64,000 nucleotides of DNA from an uncultured Acidobacteriota bacterium (GCA_903847975.1 CAINFC010000252.1:1-64000), one strand, 5' to 3'; shown: positions 1 to 8,643, numbered from the stretch's first letter. Made by a program: numbers and translations. Notes: generated by a model not told the origin, from the sequence alone.

Positions 1-7
1 ATCAAAT

Positions 8-80
8 CCGCCTACCCGGGGTAGCGCCTGTGCGGCGCAACCCCGGGCTGTGATCCGGAACCCCTTTCGGGGTTCGGTGA
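8..80. repeat. GC-rich palindromic intergenic repeat, copy 1
   Basis: Two arms, CCCGGGGT (16-23) and a matching CAACCCCGGG (38-47), flank a short GC-rich spacer. They are followed by a second hairpin, GAACCCC-TTTC-GGGGTTC (59-75). The arrangement of a long stem with a GCGC core followed by a small hairpin matches the element at 331-400 in the same orientation of parts. It looks like a small non-coding dispersed repeat; its mobility is unknown. Confidence 0.5.
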
Positions 81-330
81 GACTTTTTGCCGGGCCATCA
101 AAAAAGATAGCTTCGCAAAGATCGGGCGGGTGCCTTCCGAAAGAGGCCTTTCCGTCTCCGAAGGAGGACATGTGGGCCGTTAAGGATTTGTATTCAGCAA
201 GGCGGGCGGAAGGCCCGAGACCCATCCTCTGTTGTCGATCCTTTACAAAGATTTTTTCCGGGACCTTCCTTGGGGGATAGGAAGAAAGGATGCCTCAGGC
301 TTTCAGCCCTTATGTATATCTCAACCGCGT

Positions 331-400
331 ACCTGGGGTTGCGCTACGTTCCACCCCAGGCTATTCTGTGCCGGGCCTTTGGCCCCTGGCTTTTTTCGGA
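331..400. repeat. GC-rich palindromic intergenic repeat, copy 2
   Basis: The left arm CCTGGGGTTGCGC (332-344) pairs with CCACCCCAGG (351-360) through a short loop. A second hairpin of the form GGGCC-TTT-GGCCC follows at 373-385. The architecture mirrors that of 8-80, although the arms differ in sequence and have compensating changes. That suggests conservation of RNA or DNA secondary structure rather than of primary sequence. Confidence 0.5.
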
Positions 401-430
401 AATAAGATGTAGGACTACTTGCCCAGTAAT

Positions 431-486
431 GGAGCCAACCCGGCAATGAATTGCCGGGCCACAATCTTGCCGTCCCTGACGGGACT
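431..486. repeat. Dispersed repeat, copy A (second copy at 43884-43941)
   Basis: This element of about 56 bp contains an imperfect hairpin (CCCGGCAA-TGAA-TTGCCGGG) followed by a GTCCCTGACGGGAC palindrome. The same sequence recurs at 43884-43941 with only a couple of C-to-T changes. Both copies lie in gene-free stretches, so this is an intergenic dispersed repeat and not part of a coding region. Confidence 0.75.
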
Positions 487-753
487 TTGTCTCGAAACAA
501 CATTCGTGCGCCGGCTTGTGCGGGGTTTCCCAGGGCCATGACGGAGCACAACGGTACGATATCCGCTACTTCGCCCCAAGGGTCACACCGCAAGCCCTTT
601 CAGGGTCGGCTGAACCAAATGAAAAATTGATTTTTTTCCGGAGTAGCCGAAGCGATGGCTTGGCCTCAAAGCCCTTCCTCGCTTCCAGATCTTCCTTTTT
701 TTTCTTCCTATGAAAAGAAAGAACGGCAGAAGAAAATCCTTCCACAGACAGGC

Positions 754-3351
754 TCAGGCCTTCCCGCCTGAGAATGGCTGGTACTTGATCTCCCTGATTT
801 CTATCTTTCCCTGCGCCACATCCAGAAAAGGCCTTCCCTGGCGCACCCCCACCGTACCGTAACCGCCGGCAGCGGAAAGAAAGCATCGGAAATCGCCGGC
901 CACCGAAGGCTGCAGATACAGAATTTTTTCCACGGCATCGTAGCGCGCTCCCGTCCACCCCTGGAATAAACCGTAGCTGGACATGGCACGCGCGTACCAG
1001 TGGCCGCACTCGTATTCGTTGAATGGATTGCGGACCCGGCCGTCATAGCGGTCCCGGCAGAAGCGCACGATTTCTCTTCCCTCCTCCACCCGCCCCATCG
1101 CCAGAAGATGGGCGGCCACCTGGTACTCGATTCCGGTCCAGACCTCATTGGAGTAGACGAACGGCAGCGACAGGGCGCCCCCCTTGGGCCAGGTGCAGAT
1201 CAGCAGCCCTCCTTCCGTGCCGCAGGCATAACTGGGCCGCTGCGGGTTGGCGTGGTCGCTGAGATCCTTGCGCAGGTTGTAGCGATGGACCGAACGCAGA
1301 TGGCTGGCAACCTTGTCCGGATCGAGGATGTGCCCCAACCCGCAGACCAGAGCCAGCCAGGATCCCAGCACTCCGTCGGCCAGGCAGCCGCTGCCGTACT
1401 GGTACTTGGGCCCCTCTTTATCCAGCAGGGCCAGGGCCTCGTGGCTGTAATCCCCGCCGAAATGCTGTACCTCCTGCGGATTTTTGGCCTTCAGGTTTTT
1501 CCATTCGATTTTCTGAATAAAATACTCGCCGTCGAACAGCTCCGTTTCCATCCTGCGGCGGCCTTTATCCAGCAGCTCCCGGAAGGCAGCAACATTTTCT
1601 CCGAGCGCCTGCCCCATGCGCACCGCGGCCTGCAGGGCCCCGAGATAAAAGCTGGTGCACATGCCGTCCGGCCCCCAGAATTCGATGTCGTAGGTGTTGT
1701 GGTGGGGCTCCTCCAGCCACCCCTTGCCGTCCGGGTCCCAGAGGCGAATGCAGTAATCGAGGCTGGCTTTGACCTGCGGCCAGAGGCGCCGCAGCCACTC
1801 CAGGTCGCCGTGAATCCGCCACTCGCGGTGCACTTTCATGATACCGCCCAGCTGCCCGTCCGCCGCAGCATGAAAATCATGGAGGAGCGGGCGGATGGGG
1901 AGAGCGCTGCGGAATTGCTGGTGTCCGCGCTCGTCCTGGGAGGGACCGAACTCCGTTTCCCGCAGGGTCCGCTCCAGGGCGGGAAACAGGTGGGGAATGG
2001 CCTGGGCGTAATTCCAGACGTGGGTGCAGGAACCGGCACAGCAGCCGGCGCTGTCGCTGCAGCCTTCCCAGGACCAGAGCCGCCCGTCCGCCTGGCGCAT
2101 CACGGTCGGCGATTTCAGAATGGTGAGATTGGCCGCGGCGGCCTCCAGAATCTCGGGCGGCAGAGTGGAATCATAAAAACAATCGCTGAACTGCCGGGAC
2201 GACCGGCGGAGCTCTTCGTAGCGACTGGTCCAGTAGCGGTCCACTTCCCCCAGACCGCCGAAACGGCCGGCGTACCAGGGAATATAACTGTCCTTGAGAG
2301 GCTCTTTCCCCGGCGCCGCGGCCGGATCTTTCCCGAACCGCAGGCTGGTTTTGCCGACGAACCAGGCCAGCCGCAGCACAATGGTGCGGCTCGCTCCGGC
2401 TTCCAGGCGAAACGGGAGAAAGAGCGACGCTCCGGGCGAAGGATTCCCTTCGGTCACCGGAGGCCGGTCATAGCAGGCCCCCTCCTCAATGTCTTTCCAG
2501 GCCATGGTCAGGGAGTCCCACCACCCGCCCCGGAACCAGGCATGATTTACCTTCACTTCGTTGCTGTCCGCAACGGCTGCGGCAAAGGCCCCTTCCTCCC
2601 ACGGCTTTTCGGAACTGCCGCCGCCCCACAGGAGGAATCCTCCGGGAAAAGACTTCACCGCCTGCTCATTCTTTCCCTGAACCATGAAGTTCTTGGCATG
2701 AAAAGAGAAGACGGCATCCACCGCTTCTTTGCCGGGGTTCCGGAAGCGATACTCGAGCGCCGCCACCGGCAGGCTGGAATTGTCCGCATCGCCCGGAACA
2801 AAAGGGCTCCACCCGGTTATTTCCGTTTCCAGGGGAACCGTTTTATCACGCAGCTTCACGGTGGCGAAGGGAAAGCGAACCGAAAAGACGGCCTGCCGGA
2901 AGCGGGGCAAACCGAAAGAGCTCCCCGCGGCGCCGTTGCCGGCACCCGGCTGCCCGAAGCGTTTCCACCCTGGAACCGGGCCCTCCAGGACCCGGGCTGC
3001 ATTCTTTCTGCCCTTGACATGCAGGGCCGCAAAGGTGCAAGGCTCGTTGAAAATGTCCGGCTTGTTGCGCAGCGAGAAGTGGGAAAGCGCTCCGGTACCT
3101 TCCAGGCAGATCATACCGGCGCCCATCCCTCCCATAGGAAATGCGACGCGGTTGAGCCGCTCTCCGGAGTAAGTGCCGGAGTATTTGCTGCCGGCAGCGG
3201 CGGCGGCCGGAGCCGCCTCACGCTTTTCCCCGGCTTCCTGGGCGGCAGCGGAAGCGCCGGCCATTCCGATCGTACCGGCCGTTACCGCGGATAGTTTTAA
3301 AAATTCCCGACGTGCGGTCGGCTGTTTGTCATTCCCGGCTTTCCTGGACAT
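754..3351 (-). CDS. Tat-exported GH116-type glycoside hydrolase (glucosylceramidase-like)
   Basis: The 865-residue protein resembles the GBA2/GH116 family: an N-terminal beta domain (about 55-370, opening with the VAFPMGGMGAGM signature) and an (alpha/alpha)6 catalytic domain (about 400-840). The family are retaining beta-glucosidases, xylosidases or glucosylceramidases. By analogy with human GBA2, E429 in a WEG motif is the likely nucleophile and D555 in HNTYD the likely acid/base; this is inferred, not aligned. Residues 14-19 (RREFLK) and the following hydrophobic Ala/Gly stretch form a twin-arginine leader, so folded export is expected. The ATG at 3351 has an AGGAGGT Shine-Dalgarno sequence at about 8 nt. 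A terminator separates it from the upstream oxidoreductase gene. The substrate is unknown. Confidence 0.85.
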   Translation of the reverse strand: MSRKAGNDKQPTARREFLKLSAVTAGTIGMAGASAAAQEAGEKREAAPAAAAAGSKYSGTYSGERLNRVAFPMGGMGAGMICLEGTGALSHFSLRNKPDIFNEPCTFAALHVKGRKNAARVLEGPVPGWKRFGQPGAGNGAAGSSFGLPRFRQAVFSVRFPFATVKLRDKTVPLETEITGWSPFVPGDADNSSLPVAALEYRFRNPGKEAVDAVFSFHAKNFMVQGKNEQAVKSFPGGFLLWGGGSSEKPWEEGAFAAAVADSNEVKVNHAWFRGGWWDSLTMAWKDIEEGACYDRPPVTEGNPSPGASLFLPFRLEAGASRTIVLRLAWFVGKTSLRFGKDPAAAPGKEPLKDSYIPWYAGRFGGLGEVDRYWTSRYEELRRSSRQFSDCFYDSTLPPEILEAAAANLTILKSPTVMRQADGRLWSWEGCSDSAGCCAGSCTHVWNYAQAIPHLFPALERTLRETEFGPSQDERGHQQFRSALPIRPLLHDFHAAADGQLGGIMKVHREWRIHGDLEWLRRLWPQVKASLDYCIRLWDPDGKGWLEEPHHNTYDIEFWGPDGMCTSFYLGALQAAVRMGQALGENVAAFRELLDKGRRRMETELFDGEYFIQKIEWKNLKAKNPQEVQHFGGDYSHEALALLDKEGPKYQYGSGCLADGVLGSWLALVCGLGHILDPDKVASHLRSVHRYNLRKDLSDHANPQRPSYACGTEGGLLICTWPKGGALSLPFVYSNEVWTGIEYQVAAHLLAMGRVEEGREIVRFCRDRYDGRVRNPFNEYECGHWYARAMSSYGLFQGWTGARYDAVEKILYLQPSVAGDFRCFLSAAGGYGTVGVRQGRPFLDVAQGKIEIREIKYQPFSGGKA

Positions 3352-3389
3352 GCGGACCTCCTGCGTATGGAAACAGGCAAATCGAGGAT

Positions 3390-3443
3390 TCTAAAAAACA
3401 GAAAAAACTCTTTTCGGGGCACGGCGCACCGTACCCCGAAAAG
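3390..3443 (-). terminator. Rho-independent terminator of the Gfo/Idh/MocA gene
   Basis: Read leftward, a near-perfect stem CTTTTCGGGG/CCCCGAAAAG (3434-3443 with 3410-3419) has inner pairing around a small loop. It is followed directly by a U-rich tail (A-rich on the + strand at 3392-3408). It lies 22 bp after the stop codon of the oxidoreductase gene (3465) and before the GH116 start (3351), so these two genes are probably not simply cotranscribed. Confidence 0.85.
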
Positions 3444-3464
3444 CAGAGAGACAGATTGGATCGG

Positions 3465-4802
3465 CTAGATGAGAGGGGTGGTTCCGGGAATGGCGACCGC
3501 CGGGAAAATTCCCGGTCCCGGTTTGATTTCCTTGGGCCAGATATCCAGCTTGCTGGAATTCAGCAGCCATTCCCAGGAAAATTCGCGGCCGGTATAAGCG
3601 GACATACGGATGCCGATGGCCGTCAGGGTGCTTTCCGCAACGCGGATTCCTTCGTTCAGAGGACTTCCGGAGCGGATGCTGGCAATCAGGTCGATATGCT
3701 CCTGCACCATGGGCTCCTTCTGCTGTCCGCTGAAAGAATAGGGCTTCTCCCCGGTGATGGTGTCGGCGCAATTGGAGACTCCCTTGGTGCCCACGATGCG
3801 CTCGGCCACGCGCTGCGCGGATTTATTGGGAGCGTGGCGGCCCATGCTCATGACCCGCGCACCGTTGGCGTATTCCAGCTCGGCGGCGGTGTGGTCGTAG
3901 ATGTTGCCCAGAATGTTGGGATGCCCGTTGGTCTCCCCCATCCGCTTGAAATCCGGGCTGTCTTTGACCAGCGGCAGAATGTCGGCGTCCCGGTTGGCGC
4001 GGCCGCCCATGGCCATGATCTTCTTCGGAGGGCCGTTGAAGCACCAGTTCAGCACGTCGATATTGTGAATGTGCTGTTCGCAGACCTGGTCGCCGCTCAG
4101 CCAGTCCCAGTGATACCAGTTGTAGCACTGCCATTCCAGGTCCGACAGACCGGCCGTGAATCCTTCCTTTTTCCGGAACCAGATCCCGCCCCCGTTCCAG
4201 TAACACTGCCCCCCGACCAGCTCGCCGATATCGCCGCCATGAATGCGCTTCATGACTTCGATATAGCTCGCCTGGTGGCGGCGCTGGGTGCCGGCTACCA
4301 CCGCCAGCTTTTTCTCCTTGGCCAGCTTGGAAGCTTCGATCACCTGCCGGCAGCCGACGGGATCGACAGCGATGGGCTTTTCCATAAAAACGTGCTTCCC
4401 GGCATCGATGGCCGCCTTGAACTGCGCGGGACGAAATCCGGGCGGGGTGGTGAGAATCACCAGATCCACTTCCGTTTTCAGCAGCTGCAGATAGCCGTCA
4501 AATCCGGAAAAGACGCGGTCTCCGGCAACGTTGAACTTTTTGGCGGCCGCCTCGGCCTGCGACTTGAACAGGTCCATAACCGCATAAATTTCTACCCCTT
4601 TATCCGCGGCCAGACAGTTCTGCCCGGCGCCCGTCCCGCGGCCTCCGCAGCCGATGATGCCCACCCGGATCCGGTCCGAGCCCTGCACCGCCCCGGGAGC
4701 CCGGCGGGTGGCCATTCCGGCCAGCGCCACACCGGTAGCCACCGGAACCGACCTTTGAAAAAAATTCCTTCGGGAAATGGAATTCTGGTTGTTGTCCGTC
4801 AT
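3465..4802 (-). CDS. Tat-exported Gfo/Idh/MocA family oxidoreductase
   Basis: The 445-residue protein has a Tat leader (R11 R12 in SRRNFFQRS, then a hydrophobic h-region) followed by a Rossmann fold (GIIGCGGRG, about 50-58). It has the family EKP motif at 143-145, where the Lys normally contributes to NAD(P)-linked sugar or polyol oxidation. A conserved His lies in HIHNIDVLNW at about 242. The family includes glucose-fructose oxidoreductase, a periplasmic Tat substrate with tightly bound cofactor, which makes a periplasmic sugar oxidoreductase plausible; the real substrate is not deducible. The ATG at 4802 has AAAGGAG about 7 nt upstream. The gene is followed by a terminator and then by the GH116 glycosidase, which suggests a link to sugar processing. 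Confidence 0.85.
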   Translation of the reverse strand: MTDNNQNSISRRNFFQRSVPVATGVALAGMATRRAPGAVQGSDRIRVGIIGCGGRGTGAGQNCLAADKGVEIYAVMDLFKSQAEAAAKKFNVAGDRVFSGFDGYLQLLKTEVDLVILTTPPGFRPAQFKAAIDAGKHVFMEKPIAVDPVGCRQVIEASKLAKEKKLAVVAGTQRRHQASYIEVMKRIHGGDIGELVGGQCYWNGGGIWFRKKEGFTAGLSDLEWQCYNWYHWDWLSGDQVCEQHIHNIDVLNWCFNGPPKKIMAMGGRANRDADILPLVKDSPDFKRMGETNGHPNILGNIYDHTAAELEYANGARVMSMGRHAPNKSAQRVAERIVGTKGVSNCADTITGEKPYSFSGQQKEPMVQEHIDLIASIRSGSPLNEGIRVAESTLTAIGIRMSAYTGREFSWEWLLNSSKLDIWPKEIKPGPGIFPAVAIPGTTPLI

Positions 4803-4859
4803 TTGGATCTCCTTTAATAATTGATATCGATCGACACCTTCCGTAATAATGATGGGAAC

Positions 4860-4887
4860 ATTATACCGGATGTCAACCGATTACCAA
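4860..4887 (-). promoter_or_regulatory. Candidate sigma-70 promoter of the Gfo/Idh/MocA gene
   Basis: On the minus strand, TTGGTA (4887-4882) and a perfect TATAAT (4865-4860) are separated by 16 nt, about 58 nt before the ATG at 4802. The -35 box lies inside the last codons of the anti-sigma gene, so the promoter would make the oxidoreductase independent of the sigma operon. Confidence 0.5.
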
Positions 4888-5658
4888 CACCCGCTGAAAG
4901 GAGCGGACGATCACTCCGGAGTTACGCCCGGCGGCACTTCCCTGACCGGACTGGGAATCGGCCAGAAGCTGGCCGAAGCGCTGCATCAGGTTCCAGTCCC
5001 GCGGGGAGCGCAGCACATCCTGAATGCTGCTGTGCCCTTCGGGGGTGACCAGAGTCAGGACCGACAAGGAGTCCTCGTGGGTGGCGCTGCTTTCCAGATC
5101 CGTGAACCGGCGCACCGCATATTGGTTGAAGCGCCGGTCTCCTTCGGGATGCTCCGGCGTGGAAAACAAAAGGGGAGTCACTGTCTGGTTTTCGATCTGT
5201 TCGTGAAAAGCGGTATTGCGGTAGACCGGACCCAGGGAACGGGAATAAATCGGATTATCACCCTGCATCAGCCGCTCCAGCTGGAACTGCAGCCGGGCGA
5301 CCTGAATGGGAATGGTCAGCAGGGCGATCATTGCCAGGACCGACCCCGTCAAAACTCCCGCCAGGCGGAATTTCCAGAAGGCATGCGGCCACTGCCCGGC
5401 GAGCAGGTTGCGCAGGGGCAAAGACGCCTCCTGGCGGAGGCTGGGCCGCCAGATGGCCCGGATGGCCTGGTCCTCTACCGGAGCCGGCTCCCGGGAGGCA
5501 TATTCCCGGATCAGGCCGGGCAGCAGCTTGACGCTCTCCCAGCGCTGCCGGCAGCAGCGGCATTCCCGAAGATGAGATTGAAAAAGCTCCTCTTTTTCCG
5601 GGCTCAGCTCTCCATCCAATGCGGGCGACCACCATTTCGAAAAGGTATGACAATTCAT
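4873..5658 (-). CDS. Zinc-finger transmembrane anti-sigma factor
   Basis: This 261-residue protein has an N-terminal ZAS/zf-HC2 motif, H29-x3-C33-x2-C36, preceded by His4. A single membrane helix spans about 98-118. The C-terminal portion of about 140 residues is probably periplasmic and matches no family I recognise. It starts 21 bp after the ECF sigma stop codon, the standard sigma/anti-sigma operon arrangement. The expected role is to hold the sigma factor at the inner face of the membrane until an envelope or redox signal releases it. The stop codon is followed closely by the next gene's promoter. The function of the pair is confident; the signal is unknown. Confidence 0.8.
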   Translation of the reverse strand: MNCHTFSKWWSPALDGELSPEKEELFQSHLRECRCCRQRWESVKLLPGLIREYASREPAPVEDQAIRAIWRPSLRQEASLPLRNLLAGQWPHAFWKFRLAGVLTGSVLAMIALLTIPIQVARLQFQLERLMQGDNPIYSRSLGPVYRNTAFHEQIENQTVTPLLFSTPEHPEGDRRFNQYAVRRFTDLESSATHEDSLSVLTLVTPEGHSSIQDVLRSPRDWNLMQRFGQLLADSQSGQGSAAGRNSGVIVRSFQRVLVIG

Positions 5659-5679
5659 AAACTACCTCTCGGCTGCCGG

Positions 5680-6342
5680 TCAGGAAATCCTTCCCGTCTG
5701 CAAATAGCTCTCGAGTTCTTTCCGCAAGGCTTCCCGCCCCCGGGCAATGCGCGACTTGACCGTTCCCGTCGACAGGCAAAGCACAGAAGCCATCTCCTCG
5801 TACCCCATCCCTTCCAGATCCCGCAAAATGACCGCCATGCGCTGGTCGAACGGCAGGCGGGCGAAGGCATCCTGCAGCCGGCGCGCCAGCTCGCGGCGAC
5901 AGGCAGTCTGTTCCGGATTCGGCAGGCAGTCCTCCGAAGAATTCCGAAAGCCGCGTTCCGGAATCTCGGATTCGGCCCCCTCATGCCAGGAATTCTGAAG
6001 ATCCTGCCGCCTCCTCTTCCACCATCTTCGGCGGTTGAGGGCGCTGTTGACGACAATACGGTAAATCCAGGTTTTCAGGCTCGAAGAACCCTTGAAATGT
6101 TCTATATTCTGATAAATCCGTAAAAATACCTCCTGGGTGACATCGGCGGTATCCTCCCGGTTTCCGAGAAACTGGAAGGCGATCCGGCGGACCATCGGCT
6201 GGTACCGATGAAACAGGAGATCGAAGGCCGCCGCGTCCCTTTTCTGCAGCCTCTGAATCAGCAGGCAGTCGTTCCCGGCCAGCCCGGCTTCCTGCTCCGC
6301 AGCCGGTTCCAGAACATATTCTGCCTGCAGGGAAGTAATCAT
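5680..6342 (-). CDS. ECF-type RNA polymerase sigma factor (RpoE/SigW-like)
   Basis: A 220-residue sigma-70 factor that lacks regions 1 and 3. Region 2 (about 35-105) includes DVTQEVFLRIYQN and the DNA-melting TWIYRIVVNSALNRRR segment. Region 4 (about 150-205) has LPFDQRMAVILRDLEGMGYEEMA and a helix-turn-helix ending TGTVKSRIARGREALR. An N-terminal extension of about 30 residues is unusual for the group. It is followed by its anti-sigma gene. The ATG at 6342 is about 68 nt downstream of a GGAACT-N16-GTCTAA promoter (6410-6437), close to what ECF sigma factors of the RpoE group recognise, so positive autoregulation is likely. Confidence 0.92.
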   Translation of the reverse strand: MITSLQAEYVLEPAAEQEAGLAGNDCLLIQRLQKRDAAAFDLLFHRYQPMVRRIAFQFLGNREDTADVTQEVFLRIYQNIEHFKGSSSLKTWIYRIVVNSALNRRRWWKRRRQDLQNSWHEGAESEIPERGFRNSSEDCLPNPEQTACRRELARRLQDAFARLPFDQRMAVILRDLEGMGYEEMASVLCLSTGTVKSRIARGREALRKELESYLQTGRIS

Positions 6343-6409
6343 GATCGCCCTCTTCCGAATGCCGTTAAAGCGAATTTTTCCTTTTCAGGGTTTTTCCCCA
6401 GGTATTCCA

Positions 6410-6437
6410 TTAGACTCCGTCCCGGAGAAAAAGTTCC
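6410..6437 (-). promoter_or_regulatory. ECF-type autoregulatory promoter of the sigma/anti-sigma operon
   Basis: On the minus strand, GGAACT(TTTT) at 6437-6432 and GTCTAA at 6415-6410 are separated by exactly 16 nt. This matches the GGAACTT-N16-GTCTgA-type consensus known for RpoE-like ECF factors. The predicted start of transcription is near 6403, giving a leader of about 60 nt before the sigma ATG at 6342. Confidence 0.7.
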
Positions 6438-6443
6438 CTCCAT

Positions 6444-8510
6444 TTACGGGGACGCGCAGGAAAAAGTCCCGTCCCGCTCAATCACGTCCTTCATCTTACA
6501 AAGAGAGTGGTTCCAGAGCACATCGTGCACATAGCTGGGAAAAGAAATCCGAAACAGGGTCCAGTACAGCCGGCTCAGCGGACCGCTTCCCCGAGGCATA
6601 TTGAAGGCGACATAAATCGAGAGCAGGAAAATCCTCGGACGCTTTTCCTGCACATCGAAGATTAAAACTCCGCCCCGGGCGAAGCCGTCCTGAACCCGGT
6701 ACAGGATCGACTCCTCGGGGTTATAGCGCTCCAGAACCAGGGAAAAGGTGGAAAACTGAAACGGGGTATGGTAGCGGATCTCGGTCCCGACTTCATTTTG
6801 CCTGCCTCGCAGGCGCAGCACCCGGATCATCCGGGGCTGGAAGTATTCCATGTCTTTTTCCCCGAACCGCCCCAGCTGGTAAAAGATTTTTTCGCGCGTG
6901 GACTTGATCTGAATGGAATACATTCTCTCAAAATCCAGGCGGCCCTGCAGCTCCTTCAGGGCAAAGCGGCGGATGAACTCCTGTCGCTTGGCGGCCAGAA
7001 CCTCACGGTAAACCCCGGTTTGAAAGCGGCCGAAATCCACCCACTTCAAGCCGAAAAGGGTTTCGGTCAGCCAGTTCCGCAGCGTGACCAGGCCCCCGCC
7101 CACCAGGATGGAAAGGAGGTTGGCGGGCCGCAGGATGGAAATGAAAATGCTGCGGTAGGTGGCGTCTCCGGCTGCAATTCTCCAGAGCTGATCGTCCAGC
7201 CGGCAGCGGGTTTTCCCCTTGCTTTTTCTCTCCGTGAGCACCGCCTGGTAAAGGATCCGGCTGAGAATCGGGTGCTGGAAAGCGATCCGGCTGAAAAGGA
7301 ACACCAGGCGGCCATACCGGTTGTCGATCTGAATTTCCCTCACCGCCGGCCAGTACCATTTTTTCAGGCTGCGGACATCCGCCCCTTTTTCCAGGAGGCA
7401 CTCGGCCAGCGCCCTGGCGGTCCGGTAGGCCGAAAGAATGCCGTCTTTGTATAGCCGGGCCACCGCCAGGTCGCCGATGATCGCCACCCGGTGGCCATAC
7501 GGCTGCCGGGCCGTGCCCACGGTCATGTTGGGGCTGCAGATACAGGCGGAATGGAAGTGGGTTCCCCGGGGAAAAATCCGCTTGATATGGGGAAGATCGA
7601 GCAGCTTGTCGACCAGGGCAAGGTAGTCGCCCGGCCCGGCGCGGTCGATACAGGGACCCAGCAGGGCGACGGTTATGAATTCCTCCTTGGGGATGAACGA
7701 GGACATCTCGATCTGCACCTCGTCCGAGCCGTACTCCACGAAGTAAATCTCGCCCTGCAGGTCCGACAGAAGCGCATGATCGGGCTTCAGCTCCAGGATC
7801 AGTGCCTTGCGGACTTTGGGCGGCACAAATCCGGGAATCAGCTGCCGAATGGATCGGACGAGCGGGTTGTCCTGCACCCGCATGCCCATTTTGGTGTTCA
7901 CGCCGCCGGCAAAAACCACGAAGTCCGCTTCGATCGGCTCCGGGTGTGGATCGTTTTTCCCCTGCGATTCCCATTCCACGACGGGCCTCCTGGCGGCGGA
8001 ATAGCTCACGCGGGTCACCTCGCCGGTGAGAATCCGGGCCCCTTCGGCCGCTGCGGTTTCCAGCAGGTAGGAATCGAAATTTTCGTAGCGGTGGGCCCGC
8101 TCCACCGGCCGGGATCCGCGGTGGACGGAGTACATCCGCCGCCCGGCGGGAACCGGCAGCTCGATATTTTTCCAGTCGCCCTGGACGATGACAGTCTCCA
8201 CTTCCCCGGTGATCACTTCCGGCGGGGCGCCGATCCCGGAATCGCGCAGCACATCGGCCATTCGCGGGGAAATGCCCCCGGCGCAATAATTGCACCCTTC
8301 CCGACATCCGCTCGAGCAGCTGCTTTGATAAAAGAGCGGCTGCTTTTTCTGTTCGAAAAGCAGGAGCTCCAGCAGCTGGCCTTTGCGCCTGGCCTGCCGC
8401 AGGATCTCAATGGCAAAGAAGGATCCGGCCGGCCCGCCCCCCACGACCACTACTTTGGAAAGAGAGCCGGAGAAACCGGCTTTTTCGGTCGATGGCGTCG
8501 CGTGAGTCAT
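6444..8510 (-). CDS. FAD-dependent oxidoreductase with Cys cluster and unknown C-terminal domain
   Basis: The 688-residue protein (ATG at 8510, weak GGAG about 11 nt upstream; a TTG 60 nt further out would add a poor-looking extension) starts with a Rossmann FAD site, VVVGGGPAG (21-29). A second flavin motif, AIIGDLAV...KDGI, lies at about 343-358, as in geranylgeranyl-reductase-like flavoproteins. Right after the first beta-alpha-beta unit is a cysteine cluster, C65-x3-C69-x3-C73-x2-C76, which could bind a metal or iron-sulfur centre. From about 440 the protein continues into about 250 residues with a hydrophobic stretch (459-477) and a mixed alpha/beta tail that I do not recognise. It lies downstream of no clear partner and is divergent from the DegT gene. 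Substrate unknown; a lipid or isoprenoid reductase is one possibility. Confidence 0.7.
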   Translation of the reverse strand: MTHATPSTEKAGFSGSLSKVVVVGGGPAGSFFAIEILRQARRKGQLLELLLFEQKKQPLFYQSSCSSGCREGCNYCAGGISPRMADVLRDSGIGAPPEVITGEVETVIVQGDWKNIELPVPAGRRMYSVHRGSRPVERAHRYENFDSYLLETAAAEGARILTGEVTRVSYSAARRPVVEWESQGKNDPHPEPIEADFVVFAGGVNTKMGMRVQDNPLVRSIRQLIPGFVPPKVRKALILELKPDHALLSDLQGEIYFVEYGSDEVQIEMSSFIPKEEFITVALLGPCIDRAGPGDYLALVDKLLDLPHIKRIFPRGTHFHSACICSPNMTVGTARQPYGHRVAIIGDLAVARLYKDGILSAYRTARALAECLLEKGADVRSLKKWYWPAVREIQIDNRYGRLVFLFSRIAFQHPILSRILYQAVLTERKSKGKTRCRLDDQLWRIAAGDATYRSIFISILRPANLLSILVGGGLVTLRNWLTETLFGLKWVDFGRFQTGVYREVLAAKRQEFIRRFALKELQGRLDFERMYSIQIKSTREKIFYQLGRFGEKDMEYFQPRMIRVLRLRGRQNEVGTEIRYHTPFQFSTFSLVLERYNPEESILYRVQDGFARGGVLIFDVQEKRPRIFLLSIYVAFNMPRGSGPLSRLYWTLFRISFPSYVHDVLWNHSLCKMKDVIERDGTFSCASP

Positions 8511-8643
8511 GAAGCCCTGTTCTCCGTTCGTGTATTTCCTCAAGCTACTTCCTTTTGGGCCGGCTTGCAAGTATTATGAAGGGATATGAATTTGGAACCG
8601 GCTCTCAGCCAAAGCCGAATAACGAACAACAAGGAGAACGGCC

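Larger units (their letters stand above)
1..753. other. Gene-free region with dispersed repeats
   Basis: No credible gene is visible here. The short open frames lack ribosome-binding sites and recognisable protein features. The stretch holds two GC-rich palindromic repeats (8-80 and 331-400) and one element with a second copy at 43.9 kb (431-486). It ends just past the stop codon of the leftward glycosidase gene. Positions 690-720 are a polypurine/polypyrimidine tract without a convincing terminator stem. Confidence 0.7.

Noticed and set aside
1000-3294. Long open frame antisense to the GH116 gene
   Set aside because: GC-rich third-position bias keeps the antisense frame open. The sense protein has a clear family match, a Tat leader and a good Shine-Dalgarno sequence, while the antisense product has no recognisable domain.
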